A stretch of 64,000 bases of DNA. It comes from Stutzerimonas stutzeri (GTDB taxonomy: Bacteria; Pseudomonadota; Gammaproteobacteria; Pseudomonadales; Pseudomonadaceae). Where the stretch lies: positions 3,038,001 to 3,102,000 of the forward strand of contig NC_015740.1 of assembly GCF_000219605.1 (NCBI RefSeq), given 5' to 3'. The translations under genes and the position numbers were made by a program. The notes under the pieces were generated by a model. It saw only the letters and a program-made list of their open reading frames with translations, made no database searches and had not been told where the DNA came from. Every line of letters begins with the position of its first letter. Position 1 is the first letter of the stretch. Shown piece after piece: positions 29,211-39,628 of the stretch.

Positions 29211-29467
29211 GAAAAGCGCCTCATCAGCTGTTGTGGTTATGCTGTCCGCTACCCGGCGTCGTCGCGCGACGCTCTGTTCTGTTGACGGTATGCGGCAGCT
29301 TGTCGCATGAAAACGCTATCACAGCGGCCGGGCTGACCTCTAGAAACAGAATAAGCTTAGAACTCGTTTGCATATAGCTGACGAAGTGGCCTCTGGGAGA
29401 ATCACGCTGGTCGCGCACAAGGCGACGAGGTTGGCTATCCTTGCCCGCCCCCACCTCAGGATCAGCC

Positions 29468-29998
29468 ATGAAAGATCAACTTGCCGAGCTGCTTACGCTC
29501 ATCAGCTCCGGTTGCATGACCGATGAAGAAATCGCTCGGATCGCGGATGAAGCCGCCCAGGCCTATGCCGATCCGCAGGCCTTTCTGGAGGCCAATCCGG
29601 ACATCAACTATGACGACAGCTTCCCCATTCCGCTGGGCGAATGGGTAGTGGTGGGCAGCCTGCCGGACACGGTGCTGTTCCAGGCAGATGACTACCAGGA
29701 TCTGTTCAGCCAGATCGTCGCGTCTTTCGGCGAGAGCGTCAGCTTCGTGCTGAAGCCCAAGCAGCTCGCCAAGACCGAGCCGCTGACCGCGCTGAACCGC
29801 ATCCAGGTGCAGTTGAGCAGCCTCTATCCCGAGAAGGGCGGTTACGTGCTGGTGGATTTCAGTGAGCCGCTGGACGATGAGCTGCAGGCGGTACTGGTCT
29901 ACACCTGCGATGTGCCAAGGCTGCTGGAGCTGGCTGTGGACGTCGGCATCTATGCCGCGCCCGCGCTGGAAGCCCTGCGTGCCGAGACCGAACAGTAA
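29468..29998 (+). CDS. Hypothetical protein, 176 aa
   Basis: A soluble acidic protein starting MKDQLAELLTLISSG. The N-terminal 40 residues are helical (CMTDEEIARIADEAAQAYAD), the rest mixed alpha/beta (PLGEWVVVGSLPDTVLFQADDY). No signal, membrane segment or catalytic motif is recognised. It is divergent from tsdB; the 257-base gap between them holds the upstream signals of both. Start at the ATG preceded by a G/A-rich site (CAGGATC), rather than nine codons upstream. Confidence 0.7.
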   Translation: MKDQLAELLTLISSGCMTDEEIARIADEAAQAYADPQAFLEANPDINYDDSFPIPLGEWVVVGSLPDTVLFQADDYQDLFSQIVASFGESVSFVLKPKQLAKTEPLTALNRIQVQLSSLYPEKGGYVLVDFSEPLDDELQAVLVYTCDVPRLLELAVDVGIYAAPALEALRAETEQ

Positions 29999-30016
29999 TC
30001 CGGCCCGAAGGCGAGG

Positions 30017-30244
30017 CTAACGCCGCTGCGTCCTGCCGCGGCGCAACGGTTCCAGCAGCGCGGACAGGCCGTTGTGGTCGATCTCGTGCATCAGCGCCAG
30101 CAGCTGGCCGAGGCTGCCTGGCGGAAAGCCGACACGGGCGAACCAGCCGAGGTAGTGGCCGGGCAGATCGGCAATCAGGCGCCCCTTGTACTTGCCATAG
30201 GGCATCGTCTGAGTGACCAGGCGTTCGAGGTCTTCGGGTTTCAT
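30017..30244 (-). CDS. DUF3820 family protein
   Basis: A 75-residue protein whose core motif MPYGKYKGRLIADLPGHYLGW is the signature of DUF3820 (a family with a fold related to exonuclease-associated modules and called quorum-sensing-regulated virulence factor in P. aeruginosa). The ATG of MKPEDLERLV is chosen; an in-frame ATG 13 codons upstream gives a less likely N-terminus. Function not established. Confidence 0.8.
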   Translation of the reverse strand: MKPEDLERLVTQTMPYGKYKGRLIADLPGHYLGWFARVGFPPGSLGQLLALMHEIDHNGLSALLEPLRRGRTQRR

Positions 30245-30449
30245 CGTTCTGATGGCCAGGTGATAAGGCGCCGATACTGCCACAGGTCGCCTTCCTGCGT
30301 CCGCCCAGAGCGCAACTGCCGCGGCCTACGGGGCGGCGGTATCAAGCGTCTCTATCCGAGGCATAGAAAGGCTTGCCTGGAGCGCCCTGGACGGCGTGCA
30401 GACAATGGCTGCCAACACGGCGCCCGCCGATCTTGCCTGGAGGAATGCG

Positions 30450-30980
30450 ATGCAAGCGCACACAAGACCCGCAGAACTGGATGACGCCACGCTGGCGTTC
30501 GCCGAGCATGTGTTTCATGCCGCACGCATCGGTGACAGCGTCAGGCTCGGTCACCTGCTCAGCCAGGGCATGCCGGCGGACCTGCGCAATCATGCCGGCG
30601 ACAGCCTGCTGATGCTGGCCAGCTACCATGGCCGCCTCGCCGCCACCAGCGTACTGCTCGACCACGGCGCCGATGCGCAACTGGCTAACCGCCGCGGCCA
30701 TACGCCGCTGGCGGGCGCCGCGTTCAAGGGTGACCTGCCGATGGTCAGGCTGCTCGTCGAGCGAGGCACCGATGTCGAAAGCCCCTGCGCAGACGGCAAG
30801 ACCGCACTGATGATGGCCGCCATGTTCAATCACACCGCGATCGTCGAGTGGCTGGTGGCGCAGGGCGCCGACCCGCATGCGACCGATGCCGGAGGCACCA
30901 CGCCTCTGGCGGCGGCGCGCATGATGGGTGCGAGCGAGGCAGTGGCGCTGCTGCAGCGCATCGCCGCCGCTCAAGCCTGA
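30450..30980 (+). CDS. Ankyrin-repeat protein
   Basis: A 176-residue protein with about four ankyrin repeats from residue 25 onward; typical turns are NHAGDSLLMLASYHGR, NRRGHTPLAGAAFKG, CADGKTALMMAAMFNH and DAGGTTPLAAARMMG. These mediate protein binding. GGAGG at 30439-30443 gives a well-spaced ribosome-binding site and decides for this ATG over one 18 codons upstream. It has no signal peptide. By position it corresponds to PA3287, the usual neighbour of the FabH-like synthase. Confidence 0.88.
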   Translation: MQAHTRPAELDDATLAFAEHVFHAARIGDSVRLGHLLSQGMPADLRNHAGDSLLMLASYHGRLAATSVLLDHGADAQLANRRGHTPLAGAAFKGDLPMVRLLVERGTDVESPCADGKTALMMAAMFNHTAIVEWLVAQGADPHATDAGGTTPLAAARMMGASEAVALLQRIAAAQA

Positions 30981-30987
30981 TACGCCG

Positions 30988-31458
30988 TCAGCCGCGGCCG
31001 ATGGGGGCGAACGCTGCGCTCGTGTGCTCGGCCAGCACTGCCGGTGCCAGCTCCACTTCCAGCCCGCGACGGCCAGCGCTGACGTAGATGCTCGGCTGCG
31101 CCTGTGCGGAGCTGTCGATAAAGGTGCGCAGGCGCTTCTTCTGCCCCAGCGGGCTGATGCCGCCCACCTGATAGCCGGTGGCCCGCTGCGCGGCCATGGG
31201 GTCGGCCATTTCCACCTTCTTCGCCCCGGCCGCCTGGGCCAGTGCCTTCAGATCCAACGTGCCGGCCACCGGCACCACGGCCACCAGCAGCTCGTTCTTC
31301 TCGGTGCAGGCGAGCAGCGTCTTGAACACCTGCGCGGGCTCGAGTCCCAGTTTCTCGGCGGCCTCAAGACCATAGGAGGCGGACTTCGGGTCGTGCTCGT
31401 AACTGTGCACACGATGCTCGGCGCGGGCTTTTTTCAACAGGTCGATGGCGGGTGTCAT
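30988..31458 (-). CDS. ybaK: Cys-tRNA(Pro) deacylase YbaK
   Basis: A 156-residue protein of the YbaK/EbsC family that hydrolyses Cys-tRNA-Pro made in error by ProS. Diagnostic segments are [20 protein letters not shown], the catalytic lysine region [26 protein letters not shown], and [14 protein letters not shown]. It complements the proS found at 6792-8507. Confidence 0.93.
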   Translation of the reverse strand: MTPAIDLLKKARAEHRVHSYEHDPKSASYGLEAAEKLGLEPAQVFKTLLACTEKNELLVAVVPVAGTLDLKALAQAAGAKKVEMADPMAAQRATGYQVGGISPLGQKKRLRTFIDSSAQAQPSIYVSAGRRGLEVELAPAVLAEHTSAAFAPIGRG

Positions 31459-31529
31459 GGCTTTGTAGTGCTAATGATTGATGAATGGCGGTAACGTAAC
31501 TGATCAACGTTCGGTAGTCACAAGCGCCC

Positions 31530-33074
31530 ATGAATCATCCTCTTCTTGCACCGCTCGCGGAAGTCTACGACCTGGCCGTTGTGGGCGGCGGCATCAACGG
31601 CGCGGGAATTGCGGCAGACGCCGCAGGTCGTGGCCTGACGGTCTTCCTCTGCGAGCAGGGCGACCTGGCCGAGCACACGTCGTCGGCCAGCAGCAAGCTG
31701 ATACATGGCGGGTTGCGCTACCTCGAGCATTACGAACTGCGTCTGGTGCGCGAGGCACTGGCCGAGCGCGAGGTACTGCTGGCCAAGGCGCCACACATCA
31801 TTCGGCCACTGCGTTTCGTGCTGCCCTACCGACCGCACCTGCGCCCGTCCTGGATGATCCGTACCGGCCTGTTCCTCTACGACCACCTCGGCAAGCGCGA
31901 GAAGCTAGGCGCTTCGCATAGCGTGCGCTTCGGCGCCGACAGCCCACTGAAGCACGAGATCAGCCACGGCTTCGAATACGCCGACTGCTGGGTCGACGAT
32001 GCCCGCCTGGTGGTGCTCAACGCCATGGCTGCCCGTGAGCAGGGCGCGCATATCCACACCCGCACCCGTTGCGTCAGCGCGCGCAGCAGCAAGGGGCTGT
32101 GGCACCTGCACTTGGAGCGCGACGACGGCAGCCGCTTTTCCATCCGGGCGCGCGCCCTGGTGAACGCCACCGGCCCCTGGGTGGCGTCCTTCTTCGATGA
32201 ACAGCTTCGCCAACGCTCCCCGCACGGCATGCGCCTGATTCAGGGCAGCCACATCGTGGTGCCGAAGCTCTACGATGGGGACCATGCCTATATCCTGCAA
32301 AACGAGGATCGGCGCATCGTCTTCGTCATTCCCTATCTCGGGCAGTTCAGCCTGATCGGCACCACCGATCAGGAGTATCACGGTGACCCGACCCGGGTGC
32401 AGATCGCCGACGGCGAGATCAATTACCTGCTGGACATCGTCAATGCGCACTTCACACACCAGCTGGCCCGTGAAGACATCCGCCACAGCTACTCCGGCGT
32501 CCGCCCGCTGTGCGATGACGAGTCAGACCAACCATCGGCCATCACCCGCGACTACACCCTGACACTGAACAACGGCGGCAGCGATGCGCCCCTGCTCTCG
32601 GTGTTCGGCGGCAAGCTCACCACCTACCGCAAGCTCGCCGAAGCAGCCCTGGCTCAGCTGGCACCGCTGTTTCCGGAAATGAAAGGCGCCTGGACCCGCG
32701 GAGCAACGCTGCCCGGCGGCGAACACTTCGATGATCCATCCACTCTGGCCCATGCCCTCTGCGCCAGCTACCCATGGCTCCCCGGCCCGGTCGCCCGCCG
32801 CTGGACGAACACTTACGGCACGCGCAGCTGGCTGCTGCTAAAGGGCACCGAGCGCATTCAGGATCTCGGCGAATGCTTCGGCGCCGGGCCGTATGCCCGC
32901 GAGGTGGATTACCTGATCGTCGAGGAATGGGCGTTAACGGTTGACGACATTCTCTGGCGCCGAACCAAGCTCGGGCTGTTCCTGCAAGCCGCCGAAACGG
33001 CACGTCTGCAGCAGTACATGGACAGCCGGACCGCCGAACGCCTGACGACCTTCGAGCACGCCGCCCAAGGCTGA
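31530..33074 (+). CDS. glpD: Glycerol-3-phosphate dehydrogenase GlpD
   Basis: A 514-residue membrane-associated flavoprotein that oxidises glycerol-3-phosphate to dihydroxyacetone phosphate and reduces quinone. The FAD loop is [19 protein letters not shown] near residues 13-31, followed by [19 protein letters not shown], the [11 protein letters not shown] block and the [11 protein letters not shown] substrate region. Length fits GlpD. No glpR or glpFK is in the window. Confidence 0.96.
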   Translation: MNHPLLAPLAEVYDLAVVGGGINGAGIAADAAGRGLTVFLCEQGDLAEHTSSASSKLIHGGLRYLEHYELRLVREALAEREVLLAKAPHIIRPLRFVLPYRPHLRPSWMIRTGLFLYDHLGKREKLGASHSVRFGADSPLKHEISHGFEYADCWVDDARLVVLNAMAAREQGAHIHTRTRCVSARSSKGLWHLHLERDDGSRFSIRARALVNATGPWVASFFDEQLRQRSPHGMRLIQGSHIVVPKLYDGDHAYILQNEDRRIVFVIPYLGQFSLIGTTDQEYHGDPTRVQIADGEINYLLDIVNAHFTHQLAREDIRHSYSGVRPLCDDESDQPSAITRDYTLTLNNGGSDAPLLSVFGGKLTTYRKLAEAALAQLAPLFPEMKGAWTRGATLPGGEHFDDPSTLAHALCASYPWLPGPVARRWTNTYGTRSWLLLKGTERIQDLGECFGAGPYAREVDYLIVEEWALTVDDILWRRTKLGLFLQAAETARLQQYMDSRTAERLTTFEHAAQG

Positions 33075-33099
33075 CACGAGCCCCGGACAGCGCCATCGC

Positions 33100-35415
33100 T
33101 CAGGCGACCTTGGCGCTTCGCGCCGCGCGCAGCTGCCGGGCAGCTGCCACCATGTTCACCAGCGCCGCCTCGGTCTCAGGCCAGCCACGGGTCTTCAGCC
33201 CGCAGTCCGGGTTCACCCAGAGTCGTTCGGCCGGAATGCACTCGGCGGCCTTCTCCAGGAGCTGCACCATCTCGGCGGTATCCGGCACGCGCGGCGAGTG
33301 GATGTCGTAGACGCCCGGGCCGATGTCATTCGGATAGTCGAAGGCACGGAACGCTTCGAGCAGCTCCATCTGCGAACGCGAGGTCTCGATGGTGATGACG
33401 TCGGCATCCATCGCCGCGATGGACTCGATCACGTCGTTGAATTCGCTGTAGCACATATGCGTGTGGATCTGCGTCTCGTCGCGCACCCCGCTGGCGCACA
33501 GGCGGAACGCCTCCACCGCCCAGTCCAGGTAGTGCCGCCACTGCTCGCGGCGCAGCGGCAGGCCTTCGCGGAACGCCGCCTCATCGATCTGGATGATGCG
33601 GATGCCGGCTGCCTCCAGGTCGCAGACCTCGTCGCGAATGGCCAGCGCCAACTGTCGCGCCTGCACCTCGCGCGGCACGTCCTCGCGGGCGAACGACCAC
33701 ATCAGCATGGTCACCGGACCGGTGAGCATGCCTTTCATGATCCTGTCCGTCTGCTGCTGGGCATACCGGATCCAGTCCACGGTCATCGGTCGCGGACGGC
33801 TCAGATCGCCATAGATGATCGCCGGTTTGACGCAGCGAGAGCCGTAGCTCTGCACCCAGCCAAAGCGGGTAAAGATGTAGCCTTCGAGCTGTTCGGCGAA
33901 GTACTCCACCATGTCGTTGCGCTCCGCCTCGCCATGCACCAGCACATCCAGGCCGATCTGCTCCTGCACCGCCACCGCATGGCGGATTTCGGCCTGCATC
34001 GCCTCGGTGTAGTCACCGAGCGACAACCTGCCCTGCTTGTAAGCCTGCCGCGCCAGGCGGATCGCCGGCGTCTGCGGGAACGAACCGATAGTCGTGGTAG
34101 GGAATGCCGGCAGCTGCAGCCGCGCGCGCTGCAGCTCGATGCGCGTGGCGAACACCGACGTGCGCCGACTGTCCTTGGCCTCGATGGCGGCCAGGCGTGC
34201 CTGTACCGCCGGCTTGTGGATGCGCGGCGACTGCACGCGGGCCGCCTGGACCGCGCGGCTGCGGGCGAGCGCAGCCTGCACCTCGGCGTCCTGCGGATCG
34301 TCGATGGCCCGGGCGAGCGTGGCGACTTCCGAGCACTTCTGCACCGCAAAGGCGAGCCAGCTCTTCACTTCCTCGTCCAGCCTGTCCTCGCGCTCGAGGT
34401 CGACGGGGCTGTGCAGTAGCGAACAGGACGGCGCCAGCCACAGGCGCTCGCCCAGGCGTTCGGCCGCATGCCGTGCCACTTCGAGCGCCTTGTCCAGATC
34501 ACAGCGCCAGACGTTGCGCCCGTTGACCAGCCCCAGCGACAGCACCTTATAGGCCGGCAGGCGATCGAGAATCACCGGATACTGCTCCGGGGCGCGCACC
34601 AGGTCGATGTGCAGGCCGTCCACCGGCAGGGTTGCAGCCAGACCGAGATTGTCTTCCAGGCCGCCGAAGTAGGTAGCGACCAGCTTCTTCAGCGGCGCCC
34701 GCTGCAACAGGTTGTAGGCGCGCTCGAACGCATTTTTCCAGTCCTGCGGCAGATCCAGCGCCAGAATCGGCTCGTCGATCTGTACCCACTCGACTCCCTG
34801 CGCCGCCAGTCGGTCCAGCACCTCGCCGTAAACCGGCAGCAGCCGGTCCAGCAACTCCAGCTTGTCGAAGGCCTGGGTCTGATCCGCCTCGCCCTTGAGC
34901 TTGCCGAGCCAGAGATAGCTCAGCGGGCCGATCAGCACTGGCTTGATGGTATGCCCCAGCGCCTTGGCCTCTTCGACCTCTTCGAAGAGCTGCGTCCAGG
35001 ACAGCTGGAACTGCTGGTCGACGCTGAACTCCGGGACCAGATAGTGGTAGTTGGTATCGAACCACTTGGTCATTTCCTGAGCCTGGGCACCACCGCAGCA
35101 ACTCCTGGCCACGCCGCGCGCCATGGCGAACAAGGTGTCCAGCGTCGCCTGGCCTTCGGCCGGACGGAATCGCTGCGGGATGACGCCGAACATCAAGGAA
35201 TGACTCAGCACCTGGTCGTACCAGGCGAAGTCGCCCACCGGCAGCAACTCGATGCCGGCGTCGAGCTGAGCCTGCCAATGGCGCGCCCGCAGCTGGCGAC
35301 CGACCTGACGCAGGCCCTGCTCGTCCAGCTCGCCTTTCCAGTACGCCTCGAGGGCCTTTTTCAGTTCGCGATCCGCACCGATGCGTGGAAAGCCAAGGTT
35401 ATGCGCTACAGCCAT
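33100..35415 (-). CDS. metE: Cobalamin-independent methionine synthase MetE
   Basis: A 771-residue enzyme that methylates homocysteine from 5-methyltetrahydropteroyltriglutamate. The N-terminus [19 protein letters not shown] and the C-terminal zinc ligands (His and Cys in HMCYSEFND, Cys in [11 protein letters not shown]) are visible. It points away from exoD-metR. A near-match to a MetR site lies in the upstream gap. No cobalamin riboswitch is present in the 161-base leader. Confidence 0.97.
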   Translation of the reverse strand: MAVAHNLGFPRIGADRELKKALEAYWKGELDEQGLRQVGRQLRARHWQAQLDAGIELLPVGDFAWYDQVLSHSLMFGVIPQRFRPAEGQATLDTLFAMARGVARSCCGGAQAQEMTKWFDTNYHYLVPEFSVDQQFQLSWTQLFEEVEEAKALGHTIKPVLIGPLSYLWLGKLKGEADQTQAFDKLELLDRLLPVYGEVLDRLAAQGVEWVQIDEPILALDLPQDWKNAFERAYNLLQRAPLKKLVATYFGGLEDNLGLAATLPVDGLHIDLVRAPEQYPVILDRLPAYKVLSLGLVNGRNVWRCDLDKALEVARHAAERLGERLWLAPSCSLLHSPVDLEREDRLDEEVKSWLAFAVQKCSEVATLARAIDDPQDAEVQAALARSRAVQAARVQSPRIHKPAVQARLAAIEAKDSRRTSVFATRIELQRARLQLPAFPTTTIGSFPQTPAIRLARQAYKQGRLSLGDYTEAMQAEIRHAVAVQEQIGLDVLVHGEAERNDMVEYFAEQLEGYIFTRFGWVQSYGSRCVKPAIIYGDLSRPRPMTVDWIRYAQQQTDRIMKGMLTGPVTMLMWSFAREDVPREVQARQLALAIRDEVCDLEAAGIRIIQIDEAAFREGLPLRREQWRHYLDWAVEAFRLCASGVRDETQIHTHMCYSEFNDVIESIAAMDADVITIETSRSQMELLEAFRAFDYPNDIGPGVYDIHSPRVPDTAEMVQLLEKAAECIPAERLWVNPDCGLKTRGWPETEAALVNMVAAARQLRAARSAKVA

Positions 35416-35473
35416 TACTCACTCCGAAATGTCGTTCTGCATGAATGCGAGGATTGTCCGCGGACCAATCCAA

Positions 35474-35486
35474 TGAAACAAACTCA
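35474..35486. promoter_or_regulatory. Possible MetR box upstream of metE
   Basis: TGAA-N5-CTCA matches seven of eight fixed positions of the enterobacterial MetR consensus TGAA-N5-TTCA and lies about 60 bases before metE, in an AT-rich patch. The regulator gene metR is 0.9 kb away. Confidence 0.35.
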
Positions 35487-35576
35487 CGTAATTTCATTTC
35501 AAAGTAAGAAATATTCATGTTGGAGCATTTGGCGCACCCGGGGCTCTAAACCAGAACCCAACCTGAAGGCGCCCTC

Positions 35577-36167
35577 ATGAATTCCGAAACACCACCGCAG
35601 AACCTCGAACGCTTGCTGGAGCGCCTCGAGCAGGCCGGGGAGCCGGGTGAGCCGGTAAGCATCGAGTGCATGCTGCAGGCGACCGACGAGCGCAGCTTCG
35701 GTGCGCTGTTGCTGGTGCCGGGTCTGCTGGTGCTGTCGCCGCTATCGGGCATTCCGGGGCTGCCCAGCGTTTTTGCTGTAATGGTGTCGCTGATCGCCGT
35801 GCAACTGCTGTTCGGCCGCGAGCGCTTCTGGCTTCCCAGGTGGCTGCTCAAGCGCAGCGCCTCGCGCAGCAAGTACGACAAGGCCATCGGCTTTCTCCAA
35901 CACATCTCGGGATACATCGACCGCCTGGTGCGGCGCCGGCTGACCTTCCTCACCAGCGGCATCGCGACGCGGCTGAACGCCGTGCTCTGCCTGGCGATCG
36001 CCGCCACCATGCCGCCGCTGGAGCTGATCCCGTTCGGCAATTCCATCGCCGGCGCCGGGCTCAGCGTGCTGGGCCTGGGCATGATGGCGCGCGACGGCGC
36101 CATGGTCATCGCCGCCCTGCTGTTCTTCTTCGGTCTGGCCTTCATGGTGTCCCGGCTCTGGCTGTGA
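35577..36167 (+). CDS. exoD: ExoD-family membrane protein
   Basis: A 196-residue protein of the exopolysaccharide synthesis ExoD family. Hydrophobic segments include the FGALLLVPGLLVLSPLSGIPGLP block (the family signature region), VMVSLIAVQLLFG, and two at the C-terminus (AVLCLAIAATMPPLELI; ALLFFFGLAFMVSRLWL). In rhizobia exoD mutants are altered in exopolysaccharide and alkali tolerance; molecular function is unknown. It is divergent from metE and precedes metR by 154 bases. Confidence 0.88.
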   Translation: MNSETPPQNLERLLERLEQAGEPGEPVSIECMLQATDERSFGALLLVPGLLVLSPLSGIPGLPSVFAVMVSLIAVQLLFGRERFWLPRWLLKRSASRSKYDKAIGFLQHISGYIDRLVRRRLTFLTSGIATRLNAVLCLAIAATMPPLELIPFGNSIAGAGLSVLGLGMMARDGAMVIAALLFFFGLAFMVSRLWL

Positions 36168-36321
36168 GCCGGTCGTGACGCCCGATAGCGGCCTCTCGAC
36201 AGCATGGGGGCGCTGCGACACACTTGCGAAGGATGAGCCTCGCTCATCTTCACCCTCTTTCTGGGATTCGCTCGCCTGTCGCTCAGCGCGGTGCCGATCC
36301 CGCTTCGCAAGGTAGTTCGGC

Positions 36322-37248
36322 ATGCTGGAAATTCGCCACCTGAAGACGCTTCATGCACTGCGGGAAACCGACAGTCTCGTCGAAGCCGCCGAGCGCCTGC
36401 ACCTGACCCAGTCGGCGCTCTCCCATCAGTTCAAGGAGCTGGAGGAGCGCCTCGGCCTTCAGTTGTTTGTGCGCAAGACCCGCCCGGTGCGCTTCACCAG
36501 CGCCGGGTTGCGCTTGCTGCAACTGGCCGACCTGATGCTGCCGCAACTGCGCAGTGCCGAACGCGACCTCGCCCGCCTCGCCGGAGGCACGGCCGGCCGC
36601 CTGCACATGGCCATCGAATGTCACAGCTGTTTCCAGTGGCTGATGCCGACCATCGACCAGTTCCGCGACGCCTGGCCCGAAGTGGAGCTGGACCTGGCGT
36701 CCGGATTTTCCTTCGCGCCGCTGCCAGCCCTGGCCCGCGGCGATCTCGACCTGGTGGTGACCTCCGACCCGCTGGAGCTGCCGGGCATCACCTATGTGCC
36801 ATTGTTCACCTACGAGGCGCTGCTCGCGGTGGCCAACCAGCACCCGTTGGCCGCGCGGCCGTACGTACGGCCAGAGGATCTGGCCAGCGAGACGCTGATC
36901 ACCTATCCGGTCGAGCGGGATCGTCTGGATATCTTCACCCGCTTCCTCGAACCGGCCGATATCGAACCCGCGCAGGTGCGCACCTCGGAGCTCACCGTGA
37001 TGATGATGCAGCTGGTCGCATCGGGGCGCGGGGTCTGCTGTCTGCCCAACTGGGCCCTGCACGAGTACAGCTCGCGCGGCTACGTCACCGCCAAGCGTCT
37101 CGGCGACAAGGGCCTGTTCGCCACGCTTTATGCCGGCATTCGCGCAGACATGCTCGATTCGCCGTTCATGCGCGACTTCCTGCTGACGGCCAAAGACACC
37201 TCCTTTGCCACCCTTGAAGGTGTCAGCGCCGCGCCCAAGGGTCGCTGA
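36322..37248 (+). CDS. metR: LysR-type regulator MetR
   Basis: A 308-residue LysR-family activator. The N-terminal helix-turn-helix lies in residues 3-60 (LVEAAERLHLTQSALSHQFKELE), and the effector domain begins with AGRLHMAIECHSCFQWLMP, typical of MetR, which senses homocysteine and controls metE. The closeness to metE supports the assignment. An inverted repeat GATGAG-N5-CTCATC sits about 75 bases upstream (36232-36248) and might be an autoregulatory site. Confidence 0.93.
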   Translation: MLEIRHLKTLHALRETDSLVEAAERLHLTQSALSHQFKELEERLGLQLFVRKTRPVRFTSAGLRLLQLADLMLPQLRSAERDLARLAGGTAGRLHMAIECHSCFQWLMPTIDQFRDAWPEVELDLASGFSFAPLPALARGDLDLVVTSDPLELPGITYVPLFTYEALLAVANQHPLAARPYVRPEDLASETLITYPVERDRLDIFTRFLEPADIEPAQVRTSELTVMMMQLVASGRGVCCLPNWALHEYSSRGYVTAKRLGDKGLFATLYAGIRADMLDSPFMRDFLLTAKDTSFATLEGVSAAPKGR

Positions 37249-37257
37249 CCCGGGCGT

Positions 37258-38232
37258 TCAGCGCCGCCGCGTCAGGCACAGGCAGACACCCACGGCCGCC
37301 GCCGCGATACCACCGATCAGTAGCCAGTGCTTATCGCCATCGACCGCCGAACGCCAGCCACCGTCGATGCGCCGCTGCCCCAGCGGCGGGTGGAACAGAT
37401 TGCCCGACGACGTCGGCACACGCTGTGCCCGGCCCAGGGCGAAGCCGGTGATCAGGCCGTTGAGCCGATCAAAGCCCGGTGTAAGGAAGTTCGCCAGACG
37501 CAGCAGGGTCGCGGTGGCGCCGACCGAGGTGGTGTGCCGCGGATGCAATGCCAGGCTGACCATGGCATTGGCCACCTGACGCGGGTCGATCAGGGGTGGC
37601 GGTGGCTGCAACGAGCGCCCGGCATAGTTACCGCCGTCGCGGAAACCGGGCGTGTCGACGATGCCAGGATAGACATCGCAGATGTGCACGCCCGGCCAGG
37701 GCCCCAGCTCGCCGCGCAGCGCCTGGGACAGCCCGCGCAGGCCGAACTTGCTCGCCGAATAGGCCGCCGCGAACGGCTGCGCGACCCAGCTGCCCACCGA
37801 CAGCGTATTGATCAGCACGCCGCGCTGCTGCTGTTTGAAATACGGCAGAACCGCATGGGCACCGCGCAGGTAGCCGAGCAGATCGGTCTGCACCACCTGC
37901 TCGTGGGCATCGAGCGGCGTCTCATCGAAGGCACCGACCGCACCGATGCCGGCGTTGTTGATCCAGACGTCGATGCGCCCTTGTCCGAACTCCGCCGCCG
38001 CGCTGGCCAGGGCTTCCACCTCATCGCTATGGGTGACGTCGGTGGGCACCACCAGCACTTCGCCACCGAGCGCGCGGCACTCGTCGGCGGTTTCCGCCAG
38101 AGCTTCGGCATCACGCGCCGCCAGCACCAGGCGCGCGCCCTGCCGTGCGAACGCCTGGGCCGCGGCGCGACCGATGCCACTGGAGGCGCCGGTCAGCACC
38201 ACCAGGGCGCCGTGGAGATTTGCATGGGCCAT
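37258..38232 (-). CDS. Short-chain dehydrogenase with C-terminal membrane anchor
   Basis: A 324-residue SDR. The NAD(P) loop is TGASSGIGRAAAQAFA (residues 14-29), the NNAG motif is INNAGIGAVG, and the catalytic Tyr/Lys pair is in YSASKFGLRG. After residue 250 it departs from classic SDRs and ends in a hydrophobic helix (LLIGGIAAAAVGVCLCL) followed by RRR, suggesting attachment to the inner membrane. Substrate unknown. It converges with metR, 9 bases apart. Confidence 0.88.
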   Translation of the reverse strand: MAHANLHGALVVLTGASSGIGRAAAQAFARQGARLVLAARDAEALAETADECRALGGEVLVVPTDVTHSDEVEALASAAAEFGQGRIDVWINNAGIGAVGAFDETPLDAHEQVVQTDLLGYLRGAHAVLPYFKQQQRGVLINTLSVGSWVAQPFAAAYSASKFGLRGLSQALRGELGPWPGVHICDVYPGIVDTPGFRDGGNYAGRSLQPPPPLIDPRQVANAMVSLALHPRHTTSVGATATLLRLANFLTPGFDRLNGLITGFALGRAQRVPTSSGNLFHPPLGQRRIDGGWRSAVDGDKHWLLIGGIAAAAVGVCLCLTRRR

Positions 38233-38326
38233 CGTCGTTCCTCCCTCCGCAGTCGTCTGTAGCTAAGCTGACAACCGCGGCGGGACGATCATTCCCACCG
38301 ATGGTCGGCGCGGCGGCCGTTCGGCT

Positions 38327-38782
38327 TCAGGCCTGCGCCACAGTGCCGGCCGCTTCGTCCGCCCAGGGGTCGTAGGTGCCGAAGCTCCACAGATGCCCTT
38401 CCGGGTCGCGGCAGCTGAAACCGCGACCGCCGTAATCCTCGTCCTTGAGCTCGATGACGATTTCCGCGCCAGCGGCCTTGGCCTGGGCATAAAGCGCATC
38501 GGCGCTGTTGACGATCACATAGAGGCCCTGGGTAGCAGCACCGCCTATCTCGTCCGGTTGCCGCAGCAGCCGTCCATATTCGGAATCGATCACCGGTGCC
38601 ACCATCACCATGCCGTTGCCGAAGGCCAGCTGCGCGTGGGTGATGCCCACCTGCTCATCGCGATACTGGCGTTGGCATTCGAAGCCGAAGGCCTGGCCCA
38701 GCCAATCGATGGCGGCGGCGACATCGCGATAGCGCAGGCAGGGGATCAGCGTCGCGCAGGTGTGCTTGCTCTGATTTGACAT
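38327..38782 (-). CDS. VOC-family (glyoxalase/bleomycin resistance-like) protein
   Basis: A 151-residue single-domain VOC protein with two beta-alpha-beta-beta-beta modules. Visible are the start LIPCLRYRDVAAAIDWLGQAFGF and the C-terminal metal-site region DPEGHLWSFGTYDPW. Similar PhnB-like proteins have unknown substrates. The chosen ATG (MSNQSKHTC) has a GGGAG ribosome-binding site; a start 11 codons upstream is less likely. Confidence 0.85.
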   Translation of the reverse strand: MSNQSKHTCATLIPCLRYRDVAAAIDWLGQAFGFECQRQYRDEQVGITHAQLAFGNGMVMVAPVIDSEYGRLLRQPDEIGGAATQGLYVIVNSADALYAQAKAAGAEIVIELKDEDYGGRGFSCRDPEGHLWSFGTYDPWADEAAGTVAQA

Positions 38783-38855
38783 ACGCAGCTCCCGTCGTGG
38801 ATTGCCGATCGGCAACCTTCCCCTGTTGAGAACCGTACCGGGCCGTGCAATTCCC

Positions 38856-39491
38856 TCAGATGCGCTCGCTCAGGCCCAGACGTATCCCCAGGCCGATGAG
38901 GATCGAGCCCAGCGCGCGGTCGAGCCATTGGCTCACCGCGGGATTGCTGCGCAGCGCCGTGGTCGCCCGCGCGGCCAGCAGCACCAGCGCACATTCGACG
39001 ACGATCGCCACCACCACGACCAGCACGCCCAGCACCAGCAGCTGCAGCGGTACGGCGCCGTGCTCGGGGCGCACGAACTGCGGCAGGAAGGCCATGAAGA
39101 AGATCGCCGCCTTGGGGTTCAGCAGGTCGACCAGAACGCCCTGTCGATAGGCCTTCCAGGCCGACGCCTGCGGCACTGCCTTGGGCATCAGCGTTCCGCC
39201 GGCACCGGCCGAGCGCAGCGCCTGGAAGCCCAGGTAGAGCAGATAGGCCGCACCGACGTACTTGACCACAGTGAACGCCAGCGCCGACGTTGCCAGGATC
39301 GCCGAAATACCCAGCGCGGCGAACACCACGTGCACCAGCGCCCCGCTGCAAACGCCGCACGCGGAAATGATGCCGATGCGCCGGCCGCCGCTGAGCGTTC
39401 GGGAAAACACGTAGAGCAGATCCGGGCCGGGCGACAGGTTGAGCGCCAGCGCAGCCGAAAAGAACACCATCCAGAAAAAGGGATCGCTCAT
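38856..39491 (-). CDS. LysE-family amino-acid exporter
   Basis: A 211-residue inner membrane protein with about six hydrophobic segments. The LysE/RhtB signature is visible: ALNLSPGPDLLYVFSRTL at residues 15-32, VKYVGAAYLLYLGFQALRS, and NPKAAIFFMAFLPQFV. Such proteins export amino acids or homoserine lactones; substrate unknown. Confidence 0.92.
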   Translation of the reverse strand: MSDPFFWMVFFSAALALNLSPGPDLLYVFSRTLSGGRRIGIISACGVCSGALVHVVFAALGISAILATSALAFTVVKYVGAAYLLYLGFQALRSAGAGGTLMPKAVPQASAWKAYRQGVLVDLLNPKAAIFFMAFLPQFVRPEHGAVPLQLLVLGVLVVVVAIVVECALVLLAARATTALRSNPAVSQWLDRALGSILIGLGIRLGLSERI

Positions 39492-39599
39492 CGCAGGTCT
39501 CCATCTGCCAACCGCATCAGCGTAGGAACTTCACTGCAGCCGCGCCAGTAGAAAATCACCCGCCTCTCTTCGTCGGAAAGCTGACACGAATTTCAACTT

Positions 39600-39628
39600 T
39601 TGACTTTTTTTTGTCGCAAAGCTGAACT
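39600..39628 (+). promoter_or_regulatory. Candidate promoter of the csg operon
   Basis: TTGACT (39600-39605), 17-base spacer with an eight-T run, then TGAACT (39623-39628), about 63 bases before the csgD-like gene. The -35 is good, the -10 only 3 of 6. The region is clearly AT-rich compared with its surroundings. Confidence 0.35.

Noticed and set aside
35416..35576. Cobalamin riboswitch upstream of metE
   Set aside because: Some metE leaders have one, but the gap is only 161 bases and shares a divergent promoter, too short for a full B12 element, and no B12-box-like sequence is visible.
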